The translations under genes were made by a program, and so were the position numbers. A DNA stretch of 14,112 nucleotides from Deltaproteobacteria bacterium. Its GTDB lineage: Bacteria > Desulfobacterota > GWC2-55-46. Position 1 is the first letter of the stretch, and the number at the start of each line of letters is the position of its first letter. This document shows positions 6,183-14,070 of this stretch, in pieces. Location: NCBI GenBank assembly GCA_016218095.1, contig JACREV010000128.1, positions 1 to 14,112 on the forward strand, given 5' to 3'. The notes under the pieces were generated by a model, which was not told where the DNA came from, did not search any database, and saw only the letters and a list, made by a program, of their open reading frames with translations.

Positions 6183-8468
6183 GTGGAAGGCGATTCCAGA
6201 GACTCAGGCATAAAGGCCGTCGGACAGATAAAATGGGGGGCGCACCTCTGTCAGTTCTATAAGGACAAGGCCGCGCTCCTGGAGCTCCTCTGCGCCTATT
6301 TCATCGCGGGGCTTGAGTCGAACGAGTTCTGCATGTGGGTCACCCCCGCGCACACGACCGTCGAAGAGGCGAAGGGATTGATGCGGAAGCACCTGAGTGG
6401 TTTTGACGAATACCTTGAAAAGGGGCAGATGATGGTCATCTCCCACCTCGACTGGTACAAAAAGGGCGGGTCCTTCGAACTCAAAAGGGTCCTCGACGGG
6501 TGGCTCGAGATATACAGCCGCGAGATCGAAGGCAGGGGTTACGCCGGCATGAGGGTCTCAGGCGACACCTCCTGGCTCTGCGAAGATGAATGGAAGGGCT
6601 TTGACGAGTACGAAAGGGTCCTGCAGGGGTCTGTCGCGGGATACAGGCTCCTCGTCCTTTGCACCTACTCCCTCGACCACATAGGGGCGAAAGAGCTCCT
6701 CGACGTCGTCGCGAGCCACGACTTCGTCCTCATCGAGCGGGGAGGCGGGTGGGAGTTCGCCGAAAGCCCCGGAAAGAGGCGCCTGATGGAGGGGCTCGAG
6801 GCGGCGAAGGAGGAGCTTGAATCAAAGTACAGGGAGCGCACGAGCGAGCTCTTCGAGGCGAACTTAAGGCTTACAAACGAAATAGGCGAGAGGGCCAGGA
6901 CCGAGGAGAGCCTGAGGGAGAGCCTTACTGAACGGAAGACGATGGAAGAGGCTCTGAGGAAGAGCGAGGCCTCTCTTATAGCCGCGCAGAGGCTCGCGCG
7001 GATAGTGAGCTGGGAATGGGACTTGCGTACGGACAAGGAGGCCTTCTCCGACGAGGTCTACACCCTCTTGGGGATAAGTAAGGAAGGTGCAGGCATAATC
7101 GATTGTCTGAAGCGGTTCATCTACCCCGGCGACCTCGACGCCGTATCTGCCGCGGTGAGGTCGGCGGTCGAAGGCCTTGGGCCTTTCATCGCCGAGTACC
7201 GCATAATAAGGCAGGACGGGAGGATAAGGGAGGTCCGTTCCGAGGGCGAGCTCTCCATTGACCCTAAAACCGGCGCTCCTGCCGGGATAACCGGTTTCAC
7301 ACAGGACGTAACGGAATGGAAGAGACTCCAGGAAGAGAACGAGAGGATCAGGGAGAGGCACCTGAACGCCCAGAGGACCGAGCTCATCGGAAAGCTCGCC
7401 GGAGGCATCGCCCACGAGTTCAACAATATCATGTCGTCCATTAAGCTCAACAGCGAGCTCGCCTTATCCGAGCCGGACGAGAGGGCCAAGAGGGAGTTCC
7501 TCGAGGATATCCGCTCGGCCTCGGGGCAGGCCGAGAACTTGACGCGCCAGCTCCTCATATTCAGCAGCAACGAGCCCGCTCATTTCGCGCTCCACGACAT
7601 CAACGGCGCGGTCCGGGAGGCCGTCTCCATGCTAAGGAGCCTCCTGCCCGAGAACATAGAGATAAGGACCGACCTCGAGGACGGCACCTGGCCGGTCTTC
7701 GCGGACAGGCTCCACATAGAGCAGATACTCCTGAACCTCGCCCTTAACGCGCGCGATGCGATGCCCGACGGCGGCAGGCTCTCGATAAAGACCCGGAATA
7801 CCGTAGTCACCTCGGATAACAGGGACGGGCTCGTTGCCGGCAGGTATTTGAGCCTTTTGGTCTCGGACACCGGGACGGGCATGAACGCAGAGGTCATGAA
7901 GAGGGCGTTCGAGCCGTTCTTTACCACAAAGGGAGGCAAGGGCATGGGGCTCGGGCTTGCGGTGGTAAAGAGGATAGTCGGCGAGCACAAGGGCGAGATA
8001 CGCGCCTCAAGCGAGCCGTTCAAGGGGGCGAGCTTCGAGGTATTCCTGCCCGCGATGAACAGACCCGCGGCTCAGGCGAAGGAGACCGCCGGTCTCGGCA
8101 ATGGAGAACGCATCCTGATCGTCGAGGACGAGGAGCGGCTACGCAAGGTCGTGGCCCTTGTTCTTCGGAAGAGCGGCTACAAGGTCTTCGAGTCGAGGAG
8201 CGCCGCAGAGGCGCTCGGCGTGTTCAGGCGGGAGGGCGGCAAGGTAGACCTCGTCTTTACCGACGTGATACTCGAGGACAAGAGCGGGATAGAGCTCGCC
8301 GACGAGCTGTCAAGGAGAGGCGGCGCCCCCAAGGTCCTCTTCACGAGCGGCTATATGGACATAAAGGACGGCTGGCCCGAGGCCGAGGGGAGGAAGCTCA
8401 AGCTCCTCACGAAACCCTACGAGGTCACGGAGCTCCTTGCGGCTGTAAAGGAAATCCTCAGGGCTTGA
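6183..8468 (+). CDS. Soluble hybrid histidine kinase, MEDS-PAS-HisKA-HATPase-REC
   Basis: From GTG 6183 the protein has 761 residues. In order: a MEDS-type sensory domain (about 16-190, beginning WGAHLCQFYKD), a charged coiled coil (about 200-262), a PAS domain (about 268-378), a HisKA segment GGIAHEFNN with phospho-acceptor His411, an HATPase domain (N box LNLALNARDAM near 517-527, DTGTGM 562-567, GMGLGL 587-592), and a C-terminal receiver (acidic pair 648-649, phospho-acceptor Asp694 in FTDVIL, Thr721, Lys744). No membrane segment is seen, so it senses a cytoplasmic signal. The frame is open back to ATG 6069, but that extension is AT-rich, unlike family N-termini, and contains a perfect -10 hexamer, so I prefer 6183. 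No DNA-binding regulator is nearby, so its output is probably by phosphorelay to a distant partner. Its stop overlaps a convergent gene by 11 nt. Confidence 0.9.
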   Translation: MEGDSRDSGIKAVGQIKWGAHLCQFYKDKAALLELLCAYFIAGLESNEFCMWVTPAHTTVEEAKGLMRKHLSGFDEYLEKGQMMVISHLDWYKKGGSFELKRVLDGWLEIYSREIEGRGYAGMRVSGDTSWLCEDEWKGFDEYERVLQGSVAGYRLLVLCTYSLDHIGAKELLDVVASHDFVLIERGGGWEFAESPGKRRLMEGLEAAKEELESKYRERTSELFEANLRLTNEIGERARTEESLRESLTERKTMEEALRKSEASLIAAQRLARIVSWEWDLRTDKEAFSDEVYTLLGISKEGAGIIDCLKRFIYPGDLDAVSAAVRSAVEGLGPFIAEYRIIRQDGRIREVRSEGELSIDPKTGAPAGITGFTQDVTEWKRLQEENERIRERHLNAQRTELIGKLAGGIAHEFNNIMSSIKLNSELALSEPDERAKREFLEDIRSASGQAENLTRQLLIFSSNEPAHFALHDINGAVREAVSMLRSLLPENIEIRTDLEDGTWPVFADRLHIEQILLNLALNARDAMPDGGRLSIKTRNTVVTSDNRDGLVAGRYLSLLVSDTGTGMNAEVMKRAFEPFFTTKGGKGMGLGLAVVKRIVGEHKGEIRASSEPFKGASFEVFLPAMNRPAAQAKETAGLGNGERILIVEDEERLRKVVALVLRKSGYKVFESRSAAEALGVFRREGGKVDLVFTDVILEDKSGIELADELSRRGGAPKVLFTSGYMDIKDGWPEAEGRKLKLLTKPYEVTELLAAVKEILRA

Positions 8469-10362
8469 GGCCCTCTCGCCTCCCGAGCAGTTTCAACTGG
8501 GCTTCTGCCTGCTCTATCCCGAGAGAGGCCGCTTCCGTGAACGATGCGGAGGCCCTCTCGACGTCCCCGGCCTTGAGATAGGAAAGCCCGAGGTTGTAGT
8601 GCGCGGCCGCGTCACCCGGGTCGATCCTTATAGCCGCGTTGAAGTCCTCTATCGCCTCTTCATGCGAGCCCATGCGGAGGTAAGCCCCGCCCCTGTTGTT
8701 GTGCGCGCCCCCGAAAGACGGCTCCGCCTCTATGGTACGCGTAAAGTCGGAGACCGCCTCCATGTTCATCCCGAGCGCCTTGTACGCTATCCCGCGGTTA
8801 AAATAGCCCTTTGACGCGGCGGACGGGCTCAGACGGATCGATTCCGAAAGGTCGTCGACCGCCTTTTCATAATCCCCGGCGTTGATGAACGCCACCCCCC
8901 TGTTCCCGTAAAGCTCGGCGCTCTTCGGGTTCAGCCTTATGGCCCTTGAGAGGTCCTCGAGCGCGTCGTCGATGCGCCCCATCTTCAAATAAGCTACTCC
9001 CCTGTTCCCGTAGGCGTCGGCGTAGCCGGGGTCCGCTTCTATCGCCTTCTCGTAGTTAGCGACAGCCTTGTCGATCTCACCCCTGTCCTTGTAGGCGAGC
9101 CCCAGGTTCGACCACCCTATGGGGGCTTCATCCGGGTAGACGGCTACCTCGTGCGACCAGAGGCTTACGGAATCCTTCCAGACCGATACCTGCCGTACCG
9201 TGAGCGCGCCGAGTGCAAGGGCGCATATCAATGCGAGGGCGGTAGCCGCGCCGGTGTTTTTTCTGCAGACCCGCCCGAACCCGACCGCTATCAGCATCAA
9301 GGGCGCAATCCCCGGAATGTAAGTGTACCTGTCCGCCGCGGCCTGAGAGCCGACCTGTATGATGCCGATGACCGGGGAGAGGGTAACGAGGTAAAAGAGC
9401 ATGAGCGCGAGAGGTAACCTCGATTTTTTAAGGAGGAGTATCGAGGCCGCGGTGATCCCCGCGAGAAATGCGAACGAGGCGAGGTATTCGATCCCGAACA
9501 GGGACGGGGATAGGTCGCGCGGGTAAAACGGCGCGAGGTTGAAGGGCAGGAAGGTCTTATAGATGTAGAAGGCGAGAGCCCTCATGGCCACGAGTACCCT
9601 GGAGGCCATCGGATACGGGTCGAGAGAGGCTATCGCGTTGTCCGAACTCTGCGCCCAGACCGTCACGCCGGCGAAGATAATGGAGAGGGCGAAGAACGGG
9701 GCCTTCTCGATAAGCGCCTTTTTAACGCCTGCCTTAAAGCCGTCGAGCGGATAGAGATCGAGTATCAGGAGGACCGCGGGGAGCGTTATCGACATCGGCT
9801 TGCCCGTTACAGAGAGGACGAAGAAGGCAAGCGAGCCGATATACGGCAGGGCCTTCGAGGTCTTTTTATACTTCATATAGCAGATGAGGCTTAAGAAGAA
9901 AAAGAGGCCGCTTAATACGTCCTTCCTCTCCGAGATCCAGGCGACGGACTCTACGTGGAGCGGGTGCACGCCGAAGAGGAGCGCGAGAGTCGCCCCGATA
10001 AATACAGATACGCGCTCCTCCGCCCCCGCCTCCCTTGAGAGCATGAGGGCGAGCGCGCCGGCGAGGAATGTATTTACCGCGTGGAGGAGAATATTTACGA
10101 GGTGATAGCCGAAGGGGTTCTGCCCCCATATCGAGTAATCTGCGGCGTAAGAGAGCATGGTCAGCGGGTGCCAGTTCGAGACCATTACGGAGGTGAAGGC
10201 GAGTCTTAGAAACCGCGCGTCGATCCCGCGTATGTCCGCGTTCTCGTAGACATAGAGCTGGTCGTCCCAGTTGACGAACCCGTTTTCCAAGGCGGGGAGA
10301 TAGACGAGGAGAATGAGGATCGCGACTCCGCCGTATATTATGTAAGCCCTTCTGTTGCTCAC
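8458..10362 (-). CDS. TMTC-like membrane glycosyltransferase with C-terminal TPRs (paralogue 1)
   Basis: This 634-residue protein has a GT-C-type multi-pass membrane core (about residues 8-390) followed by six TPR repeats (about 412-616). The first outer loop carries NGFVNWDD (27-34), whose acidic pair fits the metal/donor site of GT-C enzymes. Other signatures are NWHPLT (63-68), FGVHPLHVESVAWISERKD (130-148) and QVGSQAAADRYTYIP (336-350). The same layout is seen in eukaryotic TMTC proteins, which are O-mannosyltransferases using dolichyl-phosphate mannose. In bacteria the role is not settled; I infer transfer from a polyprenyl-phosphate sugar to an exported protein or glycan, with the TPRs binding the acceptor. 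It starts with GTG 10362, with GGAGG (complement of 10370-10374) and a GTGA overlap with the upstream paralogue, so it is translationally coupled. Its end overlaps the kinase gene tail-to-tail. Confidence 0.85.
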   Translation of the reverse strand: MSNRRAYIIYGGVAILILLVYLPALENGFVNWDDQLYVYENADIRGIDARFLRLAFTSVMVSNWHPLTMLSYAADYSIWGQNPFGYHLVNILLHAVNTFLAGALALMLSREAGAEERVSVFIGATLALLFGVHPLHVESVAWISERKDVLSGLFFFLSLICYMKYKKTSKALPYIGSLAFFVLSVTGKPMSITLPAVLLILDLYPLDGFKAGVKKALIEKAPFFALSIIFAGVTVWAQSSDNAIASLDPYPMASRVLVAMRALAFYIYKTFLPFNLAPFYPRDLSPSLFGIEYLASFAFLAGITAASILLLKKSRLPLALMLFYLVTLSPVIGIIQVGSQAAADRYTYIPGIAPLMLIAVGFGRVCRKNTGAATALALICALALGALTVRQVSVWKDSVSLWSHEVAVYPDEAPIGWSNLGLAYKDRGEIDKAVANYEKAIEADPGYADAYGNRGVAYLKMGRIDDALEDLSRAIRLNPKSAELYGNRGVAFINAGDYEKAVDDLSESIRLSPSAASKGYFNRGIAYKALGMNMEAVSDFTRTIEAEPSFGGAHNNRGGAYLRMGSHEEAIEDFNAAIRIDPGDAAAHYNLGLSYLKAGDVERASASFTEAASLGIEQAEAQLKLLGRREGLKP

Positions 10363-12038
10363 GGGGCGGCCTCCACGAGGAAACGGTCCGCCTCCCTTAC
10401 CCCGAGGTACGAGGCCCTCCGGAAGTTCTCATCCGCCAACTCCCTTTCGCCTGCCCTTAAGTAGGCTTGCGCGAGGCTCAGGTACGCCGGGCCATACGAG
10501 GGGTTGAGTTCCGTTACCTTCTTGAAATCCTCAACGGCGTTTTCATAATCCGCGAGGTTCGCGTAGGCGACAGCCCTGTTGTGATAGGCGTCGACGTAAC
10601 CGGGGTTCTGCCTTATCGCCTCCGAGAGGTCCCTTATCGCGTCGGTGTTCCGGCCTTCGAAGCTGTACGCGAGCGCGCGGTTGTAGTAGGCCTCGGTCAT
10701 GTTGGGCTTTATCTCTATCGCACGGGACAAGTCCCTTATCGCCTCCTCGACCCTCCCTGCCTGGCCGAACGCTATACCCCTGTTGGTGTAGGCGACAGGC
10801 GCGCTATCCGGGTAGAGGGCGATTGCGCGCGACCAGAGCGTCACGGAGTCCTTCCAGACCCCTATCTGCCTGACCGAGAGCCAGGAAAGGGCAGAGGTTA
10901 TGATGAGTCCCGCGACAACGACGGCGCCGAGAGCGTCTCTATTTTTAGAGGCGGCGTACCCCGCCGCGCCGCCGATGAGTATGAAAAGAGAGAGCGAAGG
11001 GATATATGTGTACCTGTCTGCCGCGGCCTGCGCCCCCACCTGTACGAGCCCGATGACAGGCAAAAGGGTTATTAGATAACAGGCCCAGACAACGGCGATG
11101 AATCTTTTCCTTTTCAGCATTACGAGCGCGGCAACGGATATGGCCGCGAACAATACTATCGAGATAATAGCCCAAGGCTCGGAGAGGCCGCTTTTCTCCG
11201 GCAATGGATAGAAAGGCGAGAGGTCGACCGGGACAAAGAGCTTGTAGATGTAGAATGCGTAGGCCCTGAACGCAACGGGGACCCTCTGAAGGAGGGGGAT
11301 GGAGTCGAGGGACGAGAGCGCCCCGCTCACCCTCTGCGCCCAGAGCGCGAGCGCGGCAGACGCTATGGAGAGGAGGAAAAAGGGAATTTTTTCGATAAGG
11401 GCCTTCTTGAAGAAGCCCGCCCTGAACCTATCGAGCGGATAGTAGTCGATTATAAGCAGGACTATGGGGAGCGAGACGGCCATGGGTTTTGAGAGGAGCG
11501 CGAGGACGAACGTTACGAGGGATAGTCCGTAGCAGGCCGCGCCTTTTCCGCGCGCGTACCTTACATAAAAAAGCGCGCTCGACATGAAGAAGAAGGCCGA
11601 GAGCACGTCCTTTCTCTCAGAGACCCACGCCACAGACTCCACATGCGCCGGGTGGAGCCCGAAGAGGGCCCCGGCTATAAGACCAGTAATGACCGCTCCC
11701 ATCCTGTCTTTGTAAGGATAGAGCGCCGAGCCCAGGAGAGCGGCGAGGAAGGCGTTAAGCGAATGTATTATCGAGTTCGTAAGATGAAACCCGAGGGGGT
11801 TGAGACCCCATATCGAGTGGTCGAGCGTAAGGGACAAGAGTGTTGCCGGGTGCCAGTTGCCGACGACGACCGCGGTAAAGGCCCATCTGAGGTCGAGAGC
11901 GCGGATATTCGGGTTCTTGTATACATACCCTGGGTCGTCCCAGTTTACGAAGCCGTTCTGCAGGGACGGGAGATAGACGAGAAAGGTCAGGGCCGCCACG
12001 CATATCGCGGCTATGAGTATGGGTCTACGGTCTTTCAA
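10359..12038 (-). CDS. TMTC-like membrane glycosyltransferase with C-terminal TPRs (paralogue 2)
   Basis: This 559-residue protein is a diverged tandem copy of its downstream neighbour. It shares the loop NGFVNWDD (28-35), NWHPAT (61-66), FGLHPAHVESVAWVSERKD (126-144) and QVGAQAAADRYTYIP (333-347), again with about ten or more hydrophobic membrane segments. The C-terminus has four TPRs (about 412-546) rather than six, which accounts for the length difference. The start is a TTG at 12038, supported by CTGGAG (complement of 12045-12050) six bases upstream and by the conserved N-terminus following at once. A candidate promoter at 12070-12097 would drive both genes. The different TPR number suggests the two copies recognise different acceptors, or act as a pair; sugar and target are unknown. 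Confidence 0.85.
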   Translation of the reverse strand: MKDRRPILIAAICVAALTFLVYLPSLQNGFVNWDDPGYVYKNPNIRALDLRWAFTAVVVGNWHPATLLSLTLDHSIWGLNPLGFHLTNSIIHSLNAFLAALLGSALYPYKDRMGAVITGLIAGALFGLHPAHVESVAWVSERKDVLSAFFFMSSALFYVRYARGKGAACYGLSLVTFVLALLSKPMAVSLPIVLLIIDYYPLDRFRAGFFKKALIEKIPFFLLSIASAALALWAQRVSGALSSLDSIPLLQRVPVAFRAYAFYIYKLFVPVDLSPFYPLPEKSGLSEPWAIISIVLFAAISVAALVMLKRKRFIAVVWACYLITLLPVIGLVQVGAQAAADRYTYIPSLSLFILIGGAAGYAASKNRDALGAVVVAGLIITSALSWLSVRQIGVWKDSVTLWSRAIALYPDSAPVAYTNRGIAFGQAGRVEEAIRDLSRAIEIKPNMTEAYYNRALAYSFEGRNTDAIRDLSEAIRQNPGYVDAYHNRAVAYANLADYENAVEDFKKVTELNPSYGPAYLSLAQAYLRAGERELADENFRRASYLGVREADRFLVEAAP

Positions 12039-12069
12039 GGCACGCTCCAGGGGATATTCCGGAAAGGAT

Positions 12070-12097
12070 ATTTTACCTGAAAAACGAGCAAGGTCAA
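12070..12097 (-). promoter_or_regulatory. Promoter for the two TMTC-like genes
   Basis: Read on the minus strand, TTGACC (12097-12092) and TAAAAT (12075-12070) are separated by 16 nt, a good sigma-70-type match. Transcription would begin near 12062, leaving a leader of about 24 nt before the TTG start. Confidence 0.5.
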
Positions 12098-12110
12098 AGG
12101 GTTTGTCCTA

Positions 12111-12375
12111 GCCGGACGGGCAAATCCGTATCCAACGGTTGTACGCCTATAACGCCAAAGTCACCCGATTTGAATCTGGCCGTACGCCGAGTACCCTGGC
12201 CGGACGGGTAAAGTTCGTATCAAGCGGTCAGGGGTTTATCAAACCGAGAGGTTCCCGATAACATCGGCCCCGCGCCAAGCGGTCCTTGCCGGACGGCACT
12301 CCCGTATCGGACCGCTTGGGACTGGAAGCCCGGAGCAACCCGATTTAAAATTGGCCGTACGCCGAGTACCACCTC
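12111..12375. repeat. Three degenerate ~88-bp tandem repeats
   Basis: Each unit begins GCCGGACGG, at 12111, 12199 and 12288, giving periods of 88 and 89 bp. After it comes a CGTATC block, and units 1 and 3 end with a 33-bp segment (12163-12195 and 12338-12370) that I align at 30 of 33 identical bases, including GGCCGTACGCCGAGTACC. Unit 2 keeps a weaker version (CCCGAT...CGGCC...GCC). The bases just before each unit are also alike (GTCCTA, TACCCTG, GTCCTT), and a decayed fourth start may follow at 12374. Units abut without unique spacers, so this is not a CRISPR array. The array sits between divergent promoters, just before the GT2 promoter. Confidence 0.7.
12275..12319. repeat. 11-bp perfect inverted repeat across repeat units 2 and 3
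   Basis: CCAAGCGGTCC (12275-12285) and GGACCGCTTGG (12309-12319) are exact complements with 23 nt between. The core CAAGCGGTC also occurs in direct orientation at 12221-12229. This is operator-like or hairpin-forming; there is no T tract after it. Confidence 0.6.
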
Positions 12376-12392
12376 CGGCGAGGAGGATTTCA

Positions 12393-12422
12393 TTGACACA
12401 AGGGCGGCAAATTTGCAATAAT
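12393..12422 (+). promoter_or_regulatory. Promoter for the GT2 gene
   Basis: TTGACA (12393-12398) and AATAAT (12417-12422) are separated by 18 nt. Transcription would begin near 12429, about 27 nt before the ATG at 12456. Its position rules out the upstream in-frame TTG at 12351 as the normal start. Confidence 0.6.
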
Positions 12423-12455
12423 TTCAGGTGCTGTTTGTTATACCTTAGGAGGCGC

Positions 12456-13223
12456 ATGCTCCACGGCAAAAAGGTGATAGTCGTCATGCCCGCGTATCAC
12501 GCGGAAAAGACGCTCCTCATGACCTACAACGACATCCCGCACGACGTCGTCGACGACATCGTGCTTGTAGACGACTGTTCGAAGGACAATACCGTAGAGG
12601 TCGGCAAAAGGCTCGGGATAAAGAACATCGTGGTCCACAAGAAGAACCAGGGCTACGGCGGGAACCAGAAGACCTGCTATACCGAGGCCTTGAGGCTCGG
12701 CGCGGACATAGTCGTCATGGTCCACCCGGATTACCAGTACGCGCCGAAGCTCATAACGGCGATGGCCTCGATGATAGCCTCCGGAGAGTACGACGTTGTT
12801 TTGGGTTCGAGGGTGCTCGGCACAGGGGCGCTAAAGGGCGGGATGCCGGTCTACAAATACATCTCGAACAGGTTCTTGACGCTCGCGGAGAACCTGCTTT
12901 TGGGAGAGAAGATATCCGAGTACCACACCGGCTACAGGGCGTTCAGCAAGGAAGTATTAAAGAAGCTACCGCTACTTGAGAACTCCAACGACTTCGTCTT
13001 CGACAACCAGATGCTCGCCCAGGCGGCCTTCTTCGGCTTCCGCATAGGGGAGATGAGCTGTCCGACAAAGTATTTTACAGACGCCTCCTCGATAAGCTTC
13101 AAGAGGTCCGTCGTTTACGGGATCGGGGTCCTGGGGACAGCCTTCAAATACAAGCTACAGAAGATGGGTCTAAGGAAATACCCGATATTCGACGGGAACG
13201 GGAAAAGGCTCCCCGATCAGTGA
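12456..13223 (+). CDS. Glycosyltransferase family 2, Dpm1-like polyprenyl-phosphate sugar synthase
   Basis: This 255-residue protein has a GT-A fold. It begins with VIVVMPAYHAEKTL (residues 7-20), then IVLVDDCSKDNT (35-46), KNQGYGGNQK (63-72), the DXD-region variant VMVHPDYQYAP (87-97) and EYHTGYRAFS (155-164). This resembles dolichol/polyprenol-phosphate mannose or glucose synthases, which load a sugar from a nucleotide donor onto a lipid phosphate on the cytoplasmic side. There is no membrane anchor, as in soluble Dpm1-type enzymes. The frame extends back to TTG 12351, but ATG 12456 is chosen because AGGAGG (12447-12452) and the promoter at 12393-12422 lie just before it and family homology starts there. 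It is divergent from two TMTC-like enzymes that could use its product. The sugar and lipid are not determined. Confidence 0.88.
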   Translation: MLHGKKVIVVMPAYHAEKTLLMTYNDIPHDVVDDIVLVDDCSKDNTVEVGKRLGIKNIVVHKKNQGYGGNQKTCYTEALRLGADIVVMVHPDYQYAPKLITAMASMIASGEYDVVLGSRVLGTGALKGGMPVYKYISNRFLTLAENLLLGEKISEYHTGYRAFSKEVLKKLPLLENSNDFVFDNQMLAQAAFFGFRIGEMSCPTKYFTDASSISFKRSVVYGIGVLGTAFKYKLQKMGLRKYPIFDGNGKRLPDQ

Positions 13224-13714
13224 CAGCCGCCGGGGCCGCAACCCGAATCGTTACAACCACCGTCGCCCCCGCCTAAATTCAACCCGCAGTCAGGGCATTC
13301 CCCGTAGCCTTCGATAAGGGCAGAGCCGCACGCCGGGCACTGGCCCGAGGCGAGCCTCTCCTCGGCCTCTTTCAAGTCCGGGTACATCCTGTTGAACGCC
13401 TCATCGACCTTGAGCGCGGCGAACCTCGCGATCGATTCCGGCACGAAGAGCCCGAAGTCCGCCCCTCCGCAACCGGCCTTCGGGGCCTTGAGCACCTTTG
13501 CGTCGACCCCGTCTTTATCGAGCGCGCTTGCGAGATTCGATATCCTGTCGTAGTCGCCCTCGTAGATGCAGATGAGCGCGCCTTCGGCCCTTGGGACCGA
13601 TTTGAGCCTCTTGAGCTCATCGGGCGTCAAGAGCTCGACGTCACAGCTCCGGCAGGTATTTACATGCGCGTAGTACTCGGCGTCGCACCTCGGGCATATC
13701 TTTACGTCGTCCAT
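13217..13714 (-). CDS. Double zinc-ribbon protein with DUF2007-like middle domain
   Basis: This 165-residue protein has an N-terminal zinc ribbon (Cys7, Cys10, Cys21, Cys24), a middle alpha/beta region (about 45-105, ALICIYEGDYDRISNLASAL...FGLFVPE) resembling the DUF2007 'signal transducing' fold, and a second ribbon (CPACG 126-130, CPDCG 140-144). It ends in a glycine/cysteine-rich tail with Cys154, Cys159, Cys164 and a final His165, which could bind a further metal ion. I chose ATG 13714 because AAAGGA (complement of 13723-13728) lies eight bases upstream; the ATG at 13723 touches that site. It is probably a cytoplasmic metal-binding or regulatory adaptor; the exact job is unknown. Its stop overlaps the convergent GT2 gene by 7 nt. 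Confidence 0.8.
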   Translation of the reverse strand: MDDVKICPRCDAEYYAHVNTCRSCDVELLTPDELKRLKSVPRAEGALICIYEGDYDRISNLASALDKDGVDAKVLKAPKAGCGGADFGLFVPESIARFAALKVDEAFNRMYPDLKEAEERLASGQCPACGSALIEGYGECPDCGLNLGGGDGGCNDSGCGPGGCH

Positions 13715-13750
13715 ACAGGCCATCCTTTTAAAATATTAAGGTACAGAGCC

Positions 13751-13779
13751 TTGATTATATCACAAACTCATGGTACAAA
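13751..13779 (+). promoter_or_regulatory. Possible promoter for tRNA-Ser
   Basis: TTGATT (13751-13756) and TACAAA (13774-13779) are 17 nt apart, giving a start near 13786 and a leader of about 32 nt before the tRNA. The match is moderate, and the site overlaps the divergent minus-strand promoter. Confidence 0.25.
13754..13762 (-). promoter_or_regulatory. Extended -10 promoter for the zinc-ribbon gene
   Basis: On the minus strand this reads TGATATAAT, a perfect -10 hexamer with the TGn extension. No strong -35 box is present, which is usual for extended -10 promoters. It lies about 40 nt upstream of the chosen ATG. Confidence 0.45.
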
Positions 13780-13817
13780 TGATAGGATTAACTTTCCGTA
13801 AACTGCCCGTCTATGTT

Positions 13818-14070
<253 letters not shown>

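Noticed and set aside
12111..12375. CRISPR array
   Set aside because: Units are about 88 bp, degenerate and abutting, with no short identical repeats separated by unique spacers and no cas genes.
12351..12455. N-terminal extension of the GT2 protein from TTG 12351
   Set aside because: It would begin inside the repeat array, upstream of the promoter; the family N-terminus and the AGGAGG site fit ATG 12456.
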